NCBI RefSeq assembly: GCF_900113665.1
Contig: NZ_FOQD01000001.1
Location: forward strand, 62,001-126,000
Length of the DNA: 64,000 nt
DNA from: Planctomicrobium piriforme
GTDB lineage: Bacteria > Planctomycetota > Planctomycetia > Planctomycetales > Planctomycetaceae
Reading direction: 5' to 3'
Shown one piece after another: positions 55,939 through 64,000 of this stretch (position 1 is the first letter of the stretch; every line of letters starts with the position of its first letter). The translations under genes and the position numbers were made by a program. The notes under the pieces were generated by a model, which had not been told where the DNA came from, ran no database searches, and worked only from the letters and a program-made list of their open reading frames with translations.

Positions 55939-56153
55939 TTGATCCGCTTGACTTGGTTCTTAACGACGATCCGCTTTGGCATCTGCTTGATCACGACCTC
56001 TTTTTCGGAACCGACGACTCGAACCAACTGATCGGCTCGCACGAAGACGACAGGGCGACCGGATTGGATCGCTCTCTGCTGGGCGGCGTTCAAAGCCGCC
56101 ACTGCGGCCATCGCCACCCCTGCGTCCTGATTTGCTGACTCTTGTTCATTCAT
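55935..56153 (-). CDS. small partner of the zeta-like kinase (putative antitoxin)
   Basis: A 72-residue protein overlapping the kinase start by four bases (ATGA). The N-terminal part is Ala/Gln-rich helix (VAMAAVAALNAAQQRAIQSG), and the C-terminal part a basic beta-like stretch (VVIKQMPKRIVVKNQVKRIK). It has no similarity I can see to epsilon antitoxin, but the arrangement, a small gene tightly coupled ahead of a zeta-like kinase, fits a type II toxin-antitoxin pair. The start is ATG 56153. Confidence 0.7.
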   Translation of the reverse strand: MNEQESANQDAGVAMAAVAALNAAQQRAIQSGRPVVFVRADQLVRVVGSEKEVVIKQMPKRIVVKNQVKRIK

Positions 56154-56291
56154 TTCGCTGCACCTGAAGAAACGCATCTCAATCTTATCCGACAGCCGGA
56201 GGACAGAAAAGTTCGTTTTCTTTCAATCCGATCCACTAATGGCTTAGTTCAGCCCTTCACCAATTTAAAATCAGGCGAGTGTCGATGTGAC

Positions 56292-56702
56292 TCATTCCGT
56301 CACCTCCCACTGCCCGCCGTGGGCCGGTCCGATTCGGCGAATGACCTGGCGTTCCTTGAGTTGATTGATCTGCAGCTCAATGGCCCGTTCCGTACGACCG
56401 AGTTTTTTGGCGAGTTCCGGGATCGTGATGTCGGGGAACTTCTGCATCAGATCGACAATTCCTCGGGCCGTTTTGGCCAGGCGCTTTCCCGAAGTTTTTC
56501 CCGAAGTTTTTCCCGAAGTTTTTCCCGAAGTTTTTCCCGAAGTTTTTCCCGAAGTTTTGGCGTTCCCTGTCCGCTCCACGATCGCACGCGAGTAGGGGAA
56601 CGAGATCCACAACCCTGCAGGTTCCTGTTCGATCACCGGTTCGGGAGAACGGGCGTCGCAGCCCGGTGACAAACCGTTCCGGCTCACGTTATTAACACGG
56701 TC
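56292..56702 (-). pseudogene. 5'-truncated remnant of a COG2865-type ATP-binding/winged-helix regulator
   Basis: The frame encodes the C-terminal end of a regulator: PEPVIEQEPAGLWISFPYSR (end of an AlbA/HATPase-like domain), then a run of GKTS repeats, then a winged helix (KFPDITIPELAKKLGRTERA, then LKERQVIRRIGPAHGGQWEV). The N-terminal ATP-binding half is missing and the upstream bases belong to the end of another gene (56684-57220). Multiple KTSGKTSGKT units are typical of this family. It is probably a decayed fragment; a start near GTG 56702 is conceivable but unsupported. Confidence 0.6.
56488..56557. repeat. 12-bp tandem repeat, about 5.8 copies
   Basis: The unit CCCGAAGTTTTT repeats without change from 56488 to 56557. 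On the minus strand it encodes GKTS per unit, so whole-unit changes preserve frame. It lies inside the COG2865 remnant and is prone to slippage. Confidence 0.9.
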
Positions 56703-57220
56703 GAGATCTTCGACAGCAAATTGCGAACATCGGTCGGTACGGGCTGTGCGGTGACAAGCTGGAGAGCATGAGATTGCAATTCGACAGTCATCAGATCGCA
56801 ACGATTTGCGACGCCCCGAACTGAGCCGAATTGAATCGATCGAATCTGTTCGAACGAAATGTCACGATGATAAGGGCGGCGCTGAAAAATAAAGAGAGCC
56901 CCAACGATGGGCAGAATGACATTGAATGACTCTCCACCATTGAACAGCTTGTAGATGCCGAAGCCACCGGCGACCAGCCAGATAAGAGTGAGCGGCGAAA
57001 ACAGATTTGATTCGACAAATAAGCGATTGGCAGTAATGGCCACGTTCCCACGCCGTTGAAAGATACGGCGCAACGACCATCCCGTTGGAGTGACACGATT
57101 GGTTTCCAGGATCGTGGCAGCCGATGAAAAAAGAAGCGGCTCTGAGGGATAGCTTAGATGGACCGCTCTTGCCGTACCGGAGGAGTGGTTGAACGCGTCA
57201 GTTGTGTCTCGCAAGGACAT
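56684..57220 (-). CDS. PH-like membrane protein
   Basis: About 178 residues. Two close hydrophobic helices (LTLIWLVAGGFGIYKLF and FNVILPIVGALFIF) are flanked by beta-rich segments (SEPLLFSSAATILETNRVTP and RRPYHRDISFEQIRSIQFGS), the look of bacterial PH-domain membrane proteins similar to that at 19394-19876. No active site is seen. The start is taken at ATG 57220 with AAGG upstream. The gene has an AT-rich end overlapping the regulator fragment. Confidence 0.6.
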   Translation of the reverse strand: MSLRDTTDAFNHSSGTARAVHLSYPSEPLLFSSAATILETNRVTPTGWSLRRIFQRRGNVAITANRLFVESNLFSPLTLIWLVAGGFGIYKLFNGGESFNVILPIVGALFIFQRRPYHRDISFEQIRSIQFGSVRGVANRCDLMTVELQSHALQLVTAQPVPTDVRNLLSKISTVLIT

Positions 57221-57339
57221 CACTTCGACCTTACTGCTCAGCAGAGAATCGACCGCAGAATCGGGGGGAAACCATGATCGCACTTTCGCGGCGCAGTCTG
57301 AAACAGTCAACAAACTCTTTCAAATCATGATCCCTTCAA

Positions 57340-57382
57340 ATAAATCACCCCTCGCAACCAATGACTGCGAGGGGTGATCTTG
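57340..57382 (-). terminator. terminator downstream of the inverse-autotransporter gene
   Basis: ATCACCCCTCGCA and TGCGAGGGGTGAT form a 13-base perfect stem with a nine-base loop. On the minus strand the stem is followed by TTTATTTG, so it should end the transcript of the large surface protein. Confidence 0.75.
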
Positions 57383-57410
57383 TTTCTATCTGGGGTCAAT
57401 CAGCAACGGC

Positions 57411-60400
57411 CTACTGTACCGAGATGTTGTTGATCAGCAGGGTGCCGCGGGCGCCGGTGGCGGGGAGCGTGTAGGAGGTCGTTGCTCCCTGAACCGTATT
57501 GCTGGCGGTCGACACGAATGTGACGAACGGGCTGGTGACGTTCGCATCGGCGTTCGAGATGGCCGACAGTACGATTCCGCGGTCGACAAAGGTGCTGGCG
57601 TGCGACAGGTCGATGGAGTTCGAGTTGAGCACCAGCGTCGAGAGGTGTTCGACCGAGTCGAACAGAATTCCGGTCGCGCCGCCGAGGTTGTCGATGATAA
57701 TGTTTCCCGAGACGTTCATCCCGCCGGCCTTGCGGAGCGTGGAACGAACCCCGGTCCCGTTCAGGCCGTTGAACGTAATCGCGTTGCTGGTGACATACAG
57801 AGTGGAGGTCGATCCCATGTCGATATCGACGCCGGTGCTGCTGTCGCCAGCGAGAGTGATTGTGTTCTGAGTGATCAGTGCCTGGGCCTGACTGGTGGAC
57901 GATCCAGTATGCAACCGGAGGGCTGTCTGATTGCCCAGGCTGCCGGTGATCTTGTTGCTGATCATGTAAGCAGTGAGGGGACCGGTCCAGTCGACGGAGG
58001 CGGCAACTCCGTTCGCGGAACCGAGGGCAATTTCGTTCGACTGAAACGAGTAGGCCAGCGAGGCCCCTTCGCCGCCGGCGAGCGTCTGCGTCTTGAAAAA
58101 CGTCCCTTTGGCGTCAACCACGGTGTTGTTAGTCACCGAAGCGGTGTAACTGCCGGTCGTGTTGGCCTGGAAGAGAATGCCGGTGCCGGAAGAGAGTGCG
58201 TTGTTCGTGAACTGGGAATCGTACACTTGCAGCATGGTCAGATTGGTGGCGTCGATGATCGTATTCGCCGTCTGGGTGATGTTCGATCCGGTGATGATCA
58301 GGCTGTCGCCCCCGTTGACGTAGGCGACTGTGCCGTTGCTGGCGAAGTCGACCGTCTGCAAGGCGACTCCCGGGCCGTCTTCCATGTAGATGGCAGTGTT
58401 GGTGCTCATGATCTTGCCGCCGGTCCCCAGGTCTCCGGTTCCATAGACTGTGAACTGGCCGGTGGTGTCGACGAACCGCAATCCATTCTGGCCGCCCGTG
58501 GCCTGCAGTTTGGTGAGCGCGATGTTGATGCCAGAGCCGTCAATGTCAGCCGCGGCCGCATTGGTTGAGGTCAGGTAGCCGTTGAGAATCTGCATGTTTT
58601 CGGTATCGCGAACGTACACCGACGAGGCATTGGCGGTTTCGATATCGACCGCACTGAAGCCGATGATCCCTTCGTTGTGATCCAGACTGATCCCTTTTCC
58701 GCCGGTTGTATTCCGCACGACCAGTTTGTCGACCGAAACGAGACCCGTCGTGGTCGTCGTCACATCGTCCGCCACGGCGGGAGTTCCTTTATCATCGACG
58801 ACCACTAGGGTTTCAAGGTTGCTCACGGCGAAGGCAGCCTGGCCGGCGTTCTGCACGATCAAGTCATCATGAAAATAGATGCTGCCATGGCCGCCGCCGA
58901 TGTTCACGCCATTGCCGGCGACGCCGTTGATGTAGATGTCGTTGAGAGTCAGCACGTCATCGATGCCGATGATCGCGATCCCGTCGCTGGCCCCGCCGTT
59001 GATCGTGACGTCGCTGATGGTGCCGGCCTTGGAATCGGAAACCCAGATTCCCTCGGCGCCGGCATCTTCGATCGTCACATCTTCGATTTTGAATTTGTTG
59101 ACGTTATTGGCGACAATTCCCCGCCCAATGGTGTCCTGAATCATGAATCCAGCCAGACGGGTGTTATTCGCCATCGTCACGCCGTCACCCGGCGCGGTGA
59201 TAATCGGCGTGGCGCCAGTACTCGCTGCGCCGGGGAGGCGGATGGCTCCATAGCGACTGTCGTTCACGGTGACGTTCGCGCCTTCTCCGAACAATGACTG
59301 TCCGTTTGCCAGCACGATCGACTCGTTGAGAGTCGTCCCCTGCTCGACAAAGATGATGTCGGCTCCTCCAGGAGCATTTTGTGCATCGCCAACGCTCGTG
59401 TACGGATCGGCTTCAGTGCCTGTGCCGGCGCCGCCGTTGGCGCCCACATGCTGCACCACATAGGCGTTGCCGGTGAGCGGATTGATCGCTTCGAGTCCGG
59501 ACTGAATTTCTCGCTTCTGCGATACGATTACGTTGTAGTTGCGGTCGACAAAACGGCGTAGCTGGCCGTTCAGGTCGATATCCGGCAGTTCACGCGTGCC
59601 GAAGCGGAAGAAGCCGCCGATTGAAAAGTTGGTGCCGAACGTCTTGTCGTGCGTCAGCATCGTCAGCATCGTCAGTGCCGGGACAATGTTTCCCTGCAAC
59701 TGCATCTTGTATCCATTGATCGAATCAACATTCGTGGCCTGAAACGAATACCAGCCGGCGGTTGCCTGAATTTGATGTGCCTGTGCGAAGTCGCCCGGCA
59801 GGAATGCCTGGAAATTCAGATCCATCCCGGACATCGACTGCCCGGTCAGGCTGCTGACGTCGAACAGAATCGAGTGATTGTCGAACCGTTCGTTGAAGTT
59901 GTAACTGGAGATCACCTGATCCGTTTTTCCGACCGGGATGTAGACGTTTCCGAACGCGCCCAGCATGCGGGTGCGCGCTTCCCACCCGACTGACAACTGC
60001 TGAAATGTTTTGCCGGTGGAATTGTCGGCATCGTAGAAGCCGTTTACGCCGAACAGGGCAATGTCATTGGGTTCGATAAAGCGAAAGCCGACCCCCGCGT
60101 TGCCGCCCACTTTGCCGTTCGTGCCGATGAATCCCCGGAAGTCTCCGAAGAGAATCTGTTTGTCCATCTGCAGGTATGGGAACAGCTCGATCGGCACGAT
60201 GCTGTCATCGCGGCCGAACGTCGGTAGCCCGATGAAGCCGATGCGGCCGTCGATGCCGCTCATTTTGTCCGGCTGCTTTGCTTTTTGCCCCGACCCGGCC
60301 GATTTGCCTGAATAGCTGGCAGTCGGTTCCGGCTCGTCCTCGGTCTCAGGAAAGCTGAGGGCGCCCGACTCGTCTTCAGCGCGAACCGCCGTTCCACACG

Positions 60401-60497
60401 GGAACGCCAGCAGCGCCGCGAGCAACAGGCACCAGGTCCGCAGGTTTGCGGCACGGGTGACAAACGACACAGGCAGAGTATGGGAAGGTCGCGGCAT
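57411..60497 (-). CDS. inverse-autotransporter-like outer-membrane protein with beta-helix passenger
   Basis: A 1028-residue exported protein with a long signal peptide (about 1-41). Residues about 80-330 are alternating amphipathic strands (GFIGTNGKVGGNAGVGFRFI, NDIALFGVNGFYDADNSTGK, FGNVYIPVGKTDQVISSYNF) of the inverse-autotransporter (intimin/invasin-type) barrel. The barrel closes with RRFVDRNYNVIVSQKRE, strikingly like the VDRNNNIVLEYKK ending of those barrels. The rest (about 345-1010) is a repetitive parallel beta-helix with pectate-lyase-like coils (IEDVTIEDAGAEGIWVSDSKAG, ISDVTINGGASDGIAIIGID). Classical family members carry Ig-like passengers instead. The start ATG at 60497 is the only good candidate. 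A terminator follows. Confidence 0.78.
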   Translation of the reverse strand: MPRPSHTLPVSFVTRAANLRTWCLLLAALLAFPCGTAVRAEDESGALSFPETEDEPEPTASYSGKSAGSGQKAKQPDKMSGIDGRIGFIGLPTFGRDDSIVPIELFPYLQMDKQILFGDFRGFIGTNGKVGGNAGVGFRFIEPNDIALFGVNGFYDADNSTGKTFQQLSVGWEARTRMLGAFGNVYIPVGKTDQVISSYNFNERFDNHSILFDVSSLTGQSMSGMDLNFQAFLPGDFAQAHQIQATAGWYSFQATNVDSINGYKMQLQGNIVPALTMLTMLTHDKTFGTNFSIGGFFRFGTRELPDIDLNGQLRRFVDRNYNVIVSQKREIQSGLEAINPLTGNAYVVQHVGANGGAGTGTEADPYTSVGDAQNAPGGADIIFVEQGTTLNESIVLANGQSLFGEGANVTVNDSRYGAIRLPGAASTGATPIITAPGDGVTMANNTRLAGFMIQDTIGRGIVANNVNKFKIEDVTIEDAGAEGIWVSDSKAGTISDVTINGGASDGIAIIGIDDVLTLNDIYINGVAGNGVNIGGGHGSIYFHDDLIVQNAGQAAFAVSNLETLVVVDDKGTPAVADDVTTTTTGLVSVDKLVVRNTTGGKGISLDHNEGIIGFSAVDIETANASSVYVRDTENMQILNGYLTSTNAAAADIDGSGINIALTKLQATGGQNGLRFVDTTGQFTVYGTGDLGTGGKIMSTNTAIYMEDGPGVALQTVDFASNGTVAYVNGGDSLIITGSNITQTANTIIDATNLTMLQVYDSQFTNNALSSGTGILFQANTTGSYTASVTNNTVVDAKGTFFKTQTLAGGEGASLAYSFQSNEIALGSANGVAASVDWTGPLTAYMISNKITGSLGNQTALRLHTGSSTSQAQALITQNTITLAGDSSTGVDIDMGSTSTLYVTSNAITFNGLNGTGVRSTLRKAGGMNVSGNIIIDNLGGATGILFDSVEHLSTLVLNSNSIDLSHASTFVDRGIVLSAISNADANVTSPFVTFVSTASNTVQGATTSYTLPATGARGTLLINNISVQ

Positions 60498-60855
60498 AGC
60501 TCGTCGACAGTCAAAAAGGGTACGTCAGTTTCCGCACGCAGCCGTCGCTGGCTGAGCGGCAACCTAGTACCTGTCGAGCAACGAGGGGGACAAGACGTTG
60601 CCCCCCCGTCTGGACGATCGCACACGACTATTGGACGCCTTCGCAAGAATGAGATTGAAGACCGGCAAATCACGCCGCGATGCAACCCGGAAAGCAGCCA
60701 AAAGTTCGGCAGAATCTGCCGATTGAAGGAGTCTCACGCCAAGGCGCAAAGACCGCAAAAACGCCGATCAGGGATCGATCCTGAGAGATCCCAACGAAGC
60801 GGTTTTTTCTCAGCACTCTCGGCGAACTCTGCGTTTGAATCTTCTTCCTCTGCCC
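60498..60855. other. gene-free stretch between the surface protein and FG-GAP protein genes
   Basis: This 358-base gap contains CTCACGCCAAGGCGCAAAG-type simple repeat words (about 60732-60770) and no gene. It should hold the promoter of the autotransporter gene on the minus strand, but I see no clear boxes. Confidence 0.5.
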
Positions 60856-62817
60856 TCACTGTTTTCGGTTCGGGTTCCGGACCAGATAGAACCGCCCATC
60901 TTCCGCCCCGATCACCAGGTCCGGCAAACCGGGGCCTGACCAATGGACCGGCGTCGGGCTGGTGTCGTGCCCGGCCAGACGCAATTCGGTCACTGGCCCC
61001 TGATCTTCGAAGACGCAGGTCGCATCGTCTTTGGAGACATTCTTCCAGAAGTTGACGCTCTTGCTATCGAGCAGCAGGTCGATCTTCCCGTCGCCGTCCC
61101 AGTCGGTCAGACAGAACTTGCGTCGCCCGCTGCCGCCCGCGTTCTTGGCGTTCAACCGTAACGGGTTGCCTTTGGTGTCCTGGAACAGGCGCTGGCCGGG
61201 TTTTAGTGTGAGACCGTTCGGCGTTTGCTGGCGTCCGAAGAACGTCAGATAGCCTTCGTGGTCGAGCATGACCAAATCGACCATGCCGTCGCGGTTCCAG
61301 TCGATCACTGCCGGCATGGTTCGCCACTGGGTGACGAACTCATTCGCGGCCGGTTCCCACCAAAACCAGGCCGGCTTGGTTGCAGTCGTCCCTTCCGGCC
61401 AGGTGATGGAGACCGACTGGGCCGGTTTGAGTTTCGGTTGAGTTCGTGTGCCGACGTTCTCATACCACAGCACCTTGCCCCAGATCCCGTTCACCACCAG
61501 GTCTGGCAGGTCATCGCCATTCCAGTCGGCTGCGCTCAACGTGGTATAGCCCCATTTCGCTTCACAGGGGCCTTGGATCGAACCGTTCGGGCCAGCCTGA
61601 ATGCGAATTGTCTCGTCGCCCCCTTTGAGCAACTTGGGCGCTGCCCAGCGCGGGGGATTGCCGCCGTCCAGGTTCTCGATGAAACCCACATACCCGGCCG
61701 AGTTCCCGCACACCAGATCCTCATCCCCGTCACCATCCCAGTCGACGCTGCACGGGGAGACCAAAGCGCCGAACTTCACGTCGTCGGCCTGCTGCTGGAA
61801 ATAGCGGGGAGGCAGAAACTGCGGCACGCCTGAGAGCACCTTGCCGGAATGTTCGACGAATGCCACGCGGCCATCTTCATCGCCGACAATCAGATCGACA
61901 TCGCCGTCCTGGTCCCAGTCAATTGCCACCGGGACGATCATCTCCAGATCCAACTTCAACTCTTGACCAGCGTGCTGCAGGCGCCGGGCAGCCGCATACA
62001 CAGGCTGCGTGCGCGAGCCGGTGTTCTCGAAGTAATTGAAGCCGTCGAGAAACTCTCCGCAGAGCAAGTCGAGATCACCATCACCATCGAAGTCCGCGAA
62101 GTTCGGAGTCGGCTCGCCATAGGTGTCGACCGGCTTACCGGCCGCATGAACCTGAACGGGATCATCATATTTGGGTGAGTCGTTCGTGCCGCTGTTCTTG
62201 AGGAAGTAGACGTACCCATGCAGCGGCCCACGCGTCCAATTGCCGGATTTGTCGAAGGCGTTGTCCCAACCATATTCCGTCCAGTCCCCAACTCCCACAA
62301 TCAAGTCGACAGCGCCGTCGCCGTCGTAGTCGGTATACCGCCACTGATTCGCCCGAACCTTATTGGGGTGAATGTTCCCCTTCGGATAGATCTCGACCGG
62401 CTTGCTGAATCCGTTCTGTCGGAAGTCGACGTATTCTTTCGCCGGAGAGAGGAAGCGAACGTGACCATTCACATACGACGGCATACCGTTCGGAATGGGC
62501 GGTCCTACTTTGACGCCGGGTTTGAAGACCGGCATCGCCCCTTGCTGGCCGGGATTCTCAAAGAAGTAAGTCCCTGCGTATGGCACGTCCGGGCACGAGA
62601 CCACCAGATCGAGATCGCCGTCCTGGTCCCAGTCCATCGGCAGCGGCCACGCCCAGAGCCCAACCCCCAGGTCAACCACCAACCCCGGCGACTGGTACTT
62701 CAATCGCTCCGCGCCCGGCAACAGGGGCTTCGCAGGTTCGGCAGCAGTGACCACAGCCGTCAGCAAACTGAAGGCGAATAACGCCCGCACTGTCGACGCC
62801 AATTCATTCCGCACCAT
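60856..62817 (-). CDS. exported FG-GAP/VCBS repeat protein
   Basis: A 653-residue protein with a signal peptide (ending VVTAAEP). It contains about eight calcium-binding repeats of FG-GAP/VCBS type, each with DxDxDG-like cores (MDWDQDGDLDLVV, TDYDGDGAVDLIV, ADFDGDGDLDLLC, IDWDQDGDVDLIV, VDWDGDGDEDLVC, then less perfect copies), forming a beta-propeller. No attached enzyme is seen. Such proteins are thought to bind surface polymers or be secreted scaffolds. The ATG at 62817 follows a GC-rich leader with GGGGCGGGG, a weak ribosome-binding site. It is convergent with nothing and divergent from the glycoside hydrolase gene. Confidence 0.88.
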   Translation of the reverse strand: MVRNELASTVRALFAFSLLTAVVTAAEPAKPLLPGAERLKYQSPGLVVDLGVGLWAWPLPMDWDQDGDLDLVVSCPDVPYAGTYFFENPGQQGAMPVFKPGVKVGPPIPNGMPSYVNGHVRFLSPAKEYVDFRQNGFSKPVEIYPKGNIHPNKVRANQWRYTDYDGDGAVDLIVGVGDWTEYGWDNAFDKSGNWTRGPLHGYVYFLKNSGTNDSPKYDDPVQVHAAGKPVDTYGEPTPNFADFDGDGDLDLLCGEFLDGFNYFENTGSRTQPVYAAARRLQHAGQELKLDLEMIVPVAIDWDQDGDVDLIVGDEDGRVAFVEHSGKVLSGVPQFLPPRYFQQQADDVKFGALVSPCSVDWDGDGDEDLVCGNSAGYVGFIENLDGGNPPRWAAPKLLKGGDETIRIQAGPNGSIQGPCEAKWGYTTLSAADWNGDDLPDLVVNGIWGKVLWYENVGTRTQPKLKPAQSVSITWPEGTTATKPAWFWWEPAANEFVTQWRTMPAVIDWNRDGMVDLVMLDHEGYLTFFGRQQTPNGLTLKPGQRLFQDTKGNPLRLNAKNAGGSGRRKFCLTDWDGDGKIDLLLDSKSVNFWKNVSKDDATCVFEDQGPVTELRLAGHDTSPTPVHWSGPGLPDLVIGAEDGRFYLVRNPNRKQ

Positions 62818-62986
62818 GGCCCCGCCCCCATCAGTGATCGATTGATCCCCCGGCAGTCACTTTGAGTTTACCGCCGCGATCAATCTCCGGCACCCGTATT
62901 GATCACTCTCACTTTGACAAACCGCAGCTGTCGGTCGATCATCCAGTCAGTCACTTCGTCACCCGAAAATCGATTCGAGCGCGCTC

Positions 62987-64000
62987 ATGCCTTTTTTGAT
63001 CATGCTATTGCTGCTGCTGACTCCATTGTTCTTACAGGCAGGCACGCCGCATCCCTCACTGCCGAAGGCCGGTTCGCTCGAAGGGCTGGGAGTCAATATT
63101 CACTTCGTGGACGCCAAGCCCGGTGAAATCGAAATGATCGAGGACGGCGGTTTTCAATGGGTGCGCATGGACCTGTTCTGGTCTTCGATCGAAACCGCGA
63201 AAGGGGTCTACAACTTCACCGGCTACGACCGCCTGCTGGCGGCGCTCGAGAAGCAGAAGATTCATCCGATCTTCATTCTTGCCTACGAAAACAATCTCTA
63301 CTGTGCCGACCGTTCCGTGCAGACGCCTGAAGCCCGCGCGGCCTATGCGAAATGGGCTGCCGCCTGCGTTTCGCACTTCAAAGGTCACGGCATCCTTTGG
63401 GAAATCTGGAACGAGCCCAACCACAAAGGGTTCTGGAAACCGATGGTGAACGTGCAGGAGTACTCGTCCATGGCGCTGGAAGCCTGCAAAGCGATTCGCA
63501 CCGCCGCCCCCAACGAGTGCATCATCGGGCCAGGTCTCGCGAACATCGATCTCCCCTATGTCGAAGAGTGCTTCAAGGCGGGCTTGCTCGACTACTGGGA
63601 TGCCGTCTCGGTTCACCCGTATCGACAGACCGGGCCCGAGCCCGCGATTCAGGAGTATTCTCAGCTCCGACAGTTGATTGCGAAGTATGCGCCGGCCGGT
63701 CGAGAGATCCCGATTCTCTCCGCGGAATGGGGCTATTCCACCACCTGGTTCAACTCCGACGACGAGCGCCAGGCGAAATACCTCGCACGCGAATTCCTGG
63801 TCAATCTCTCAAACAACATTCCACTTTCGATCTGGTACGACTGGCACGACGACGGTGAAGATGCCGCCGAGAAAGAACATCGTTTCGGAATCGTCTACTT
63901 CAAGCACTTTCCCGGCCGCAAATTGCCCTACGACCCCAAGCCGGCCTATCAGGCGATGAAAACGCTGGCCTCTACGCTCAAACGCTTTGAGTTCGTCAAA
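62987..64000 (+). CDS. glycoside hydrolase, clan A type (GH5/GH39-like), 3' end outside window
   Basis: The frame starts at ATG 62987 (signal peptide MPFLIMLLLLLTPLFLQAG) and stays open through the right edge, giving at least 338 residues. It is a TIM-barrel glycosidase: GFQWVRMDLFWSSIE near residue 55, the acid/base glutamate Glu143 in EIWNEPN, and the nucleophile Glu247 in SAEWGYS, with the HPY at about 204 also typical. The type, beta-xylosidase- or cellulase-like, cannot be settled without the rest. It should act outside the cell on plant- or algal-type polysaccharide, though the substrate is unknown. Confidence 0.88.
   Translation, partial: MPFLIMLLLLLTPLFLQAGTPHPSLPKAGSLEGLGVNIHFVDAKPGEIEMIEDGGFQWVRMDLFWSSIETAKGVYNFTGYDRLLAALEKQKIHPIFILAYENNLYCADRSVQTPEARAAYAKWAAACVSHFKGHGILWEIWNEPNHKGFWKPMVNVQEYSSMALEACKAIRTAAPNECIIGPGLANIDLPYVEECFKAGLLDYWDAVSVHPYRQTGPEPAIQEYSQLRQLIAKYAPAGREIPILSAEWGYSTTWFNSDDERQAKYLAREFLVNLSNNIPLSIWYDWHDDGEDAAEKEHRFGIVYFKHFPGRKLPYDPKPAYQAMKTLASTLKRFEFVK

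Noticed and set aside
56488..56557. Possible CRISPR-like array
   Set aside because: Units are 12 bases with no spacers; it is a coding microsatellite.
55040..57400. Second attachment site matching the 3' end of tRNA-Met
   Set aside because: I looked for the T-arm/acceptor end sequence downstream and found no copy, so a delimited integrated island is not supported.
57600..58568. A 322-codon open frame on the plus strand
   Set aside because: Antisense to the repetitive beta-helix passenger; its repeat-like composition comes from that gene.

Overview
The window looks like chromosomal DNA of a planctomycete (Planctomycetales type). The grounds are a PSCyt1/DUF1549/DUF1553 protein, a redoxin-cytochrome-EF-hand fusion, a large exported proteome (thioredoxin-protease fusion, FG-GAP repeat, LRR, terpenoid-cyclase-like and BatA proteins), GC-rich coding DNA and dispersed palindromic intergenic repeats. 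The genus cannot be named from this sequence. Core genes present are gyrA, purL, surE, a MurJ-family flippase, a Fur-family regulator and tRNA-Met. I see no CRISPR array, complete insertion sequence or prophage.

Layout. 1-2600: 3' end of an exported-type protein, a methyltransferase, a HEAT-like fragment, and a tight array of three aberrant tRNA-like genes on the minus strand. 2.6-8.4 kb: an MFS transporter of the fosmidomycin-resistance type, a redoxin/cytochrome/monooxygenase-like/EF-hand protein and a YfhO-like membrane protein, all on minus. 8.8-19.9 kb: a secreted thioredoxin-serine protease fusion, a BatA-type VWA membrane protein behind a 1342-residue protein of unknown function, an M20 amidohydrolase and a PH-like membrane protein. 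20.2-24.6 kb: the DUF1549/DUF1553 protein and a coiled-coil protein coupled to surE; this surE unit lies between two composite copies of a REP/BIME-like repeat. 24.9-30.4 kb: exported proteins, including an ATGA-coupled pair of degenerate trypsin-like proteins, two small membrane proteins in AT-richer DNA, and a transglutaminase-like protein.

30.4-46 kb: MurJ-like flippase, terpenoid-cyclase-fold protein, Fur regulator, radical SAM protein, BLUF photosensor, an alkyltransferase-like/endonuclease V fusion, an overlapping LRR and HEAT/DUF4375 pair, a DUF1992 protein, gyrA and a membrane pseudokinase. 46-51.7 kb: a cysteine-rich lipoprotein and Wza-like polysaccharide export lipoprotein, a VapBC module between two copies of a palindromic repeat, and an exported FAD oxidoreductase. 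51.8-57.2 kb: purL with a PurS-like N-terminus, tRNA-Met, and beyond the tRNA an accessory patch with a zeta-like kinase module and the 3' remnant of a COG2865-type regulator. 57.4-64 kb: an inverse-autotransporter-like protein with a beta-helix passenger, an FG-GAP/VCBS protein, and a glycoside hydrolase running off the right edge.

Functionally the region mixes housekeeping with cell-surface biology: export of polysaccharide and surface proteins, extracellular carbohydrate and peptide degradation, and redox or proteolytic quality control outside the cytoplasm. The parts most deserving follow-up are the degenerate tRNA array, the BIME-like repeats around surE, the inverse autotransporter with a beta-helix passenger, the alkyltransferase-EndoV fusion and the degenerate protease pair.
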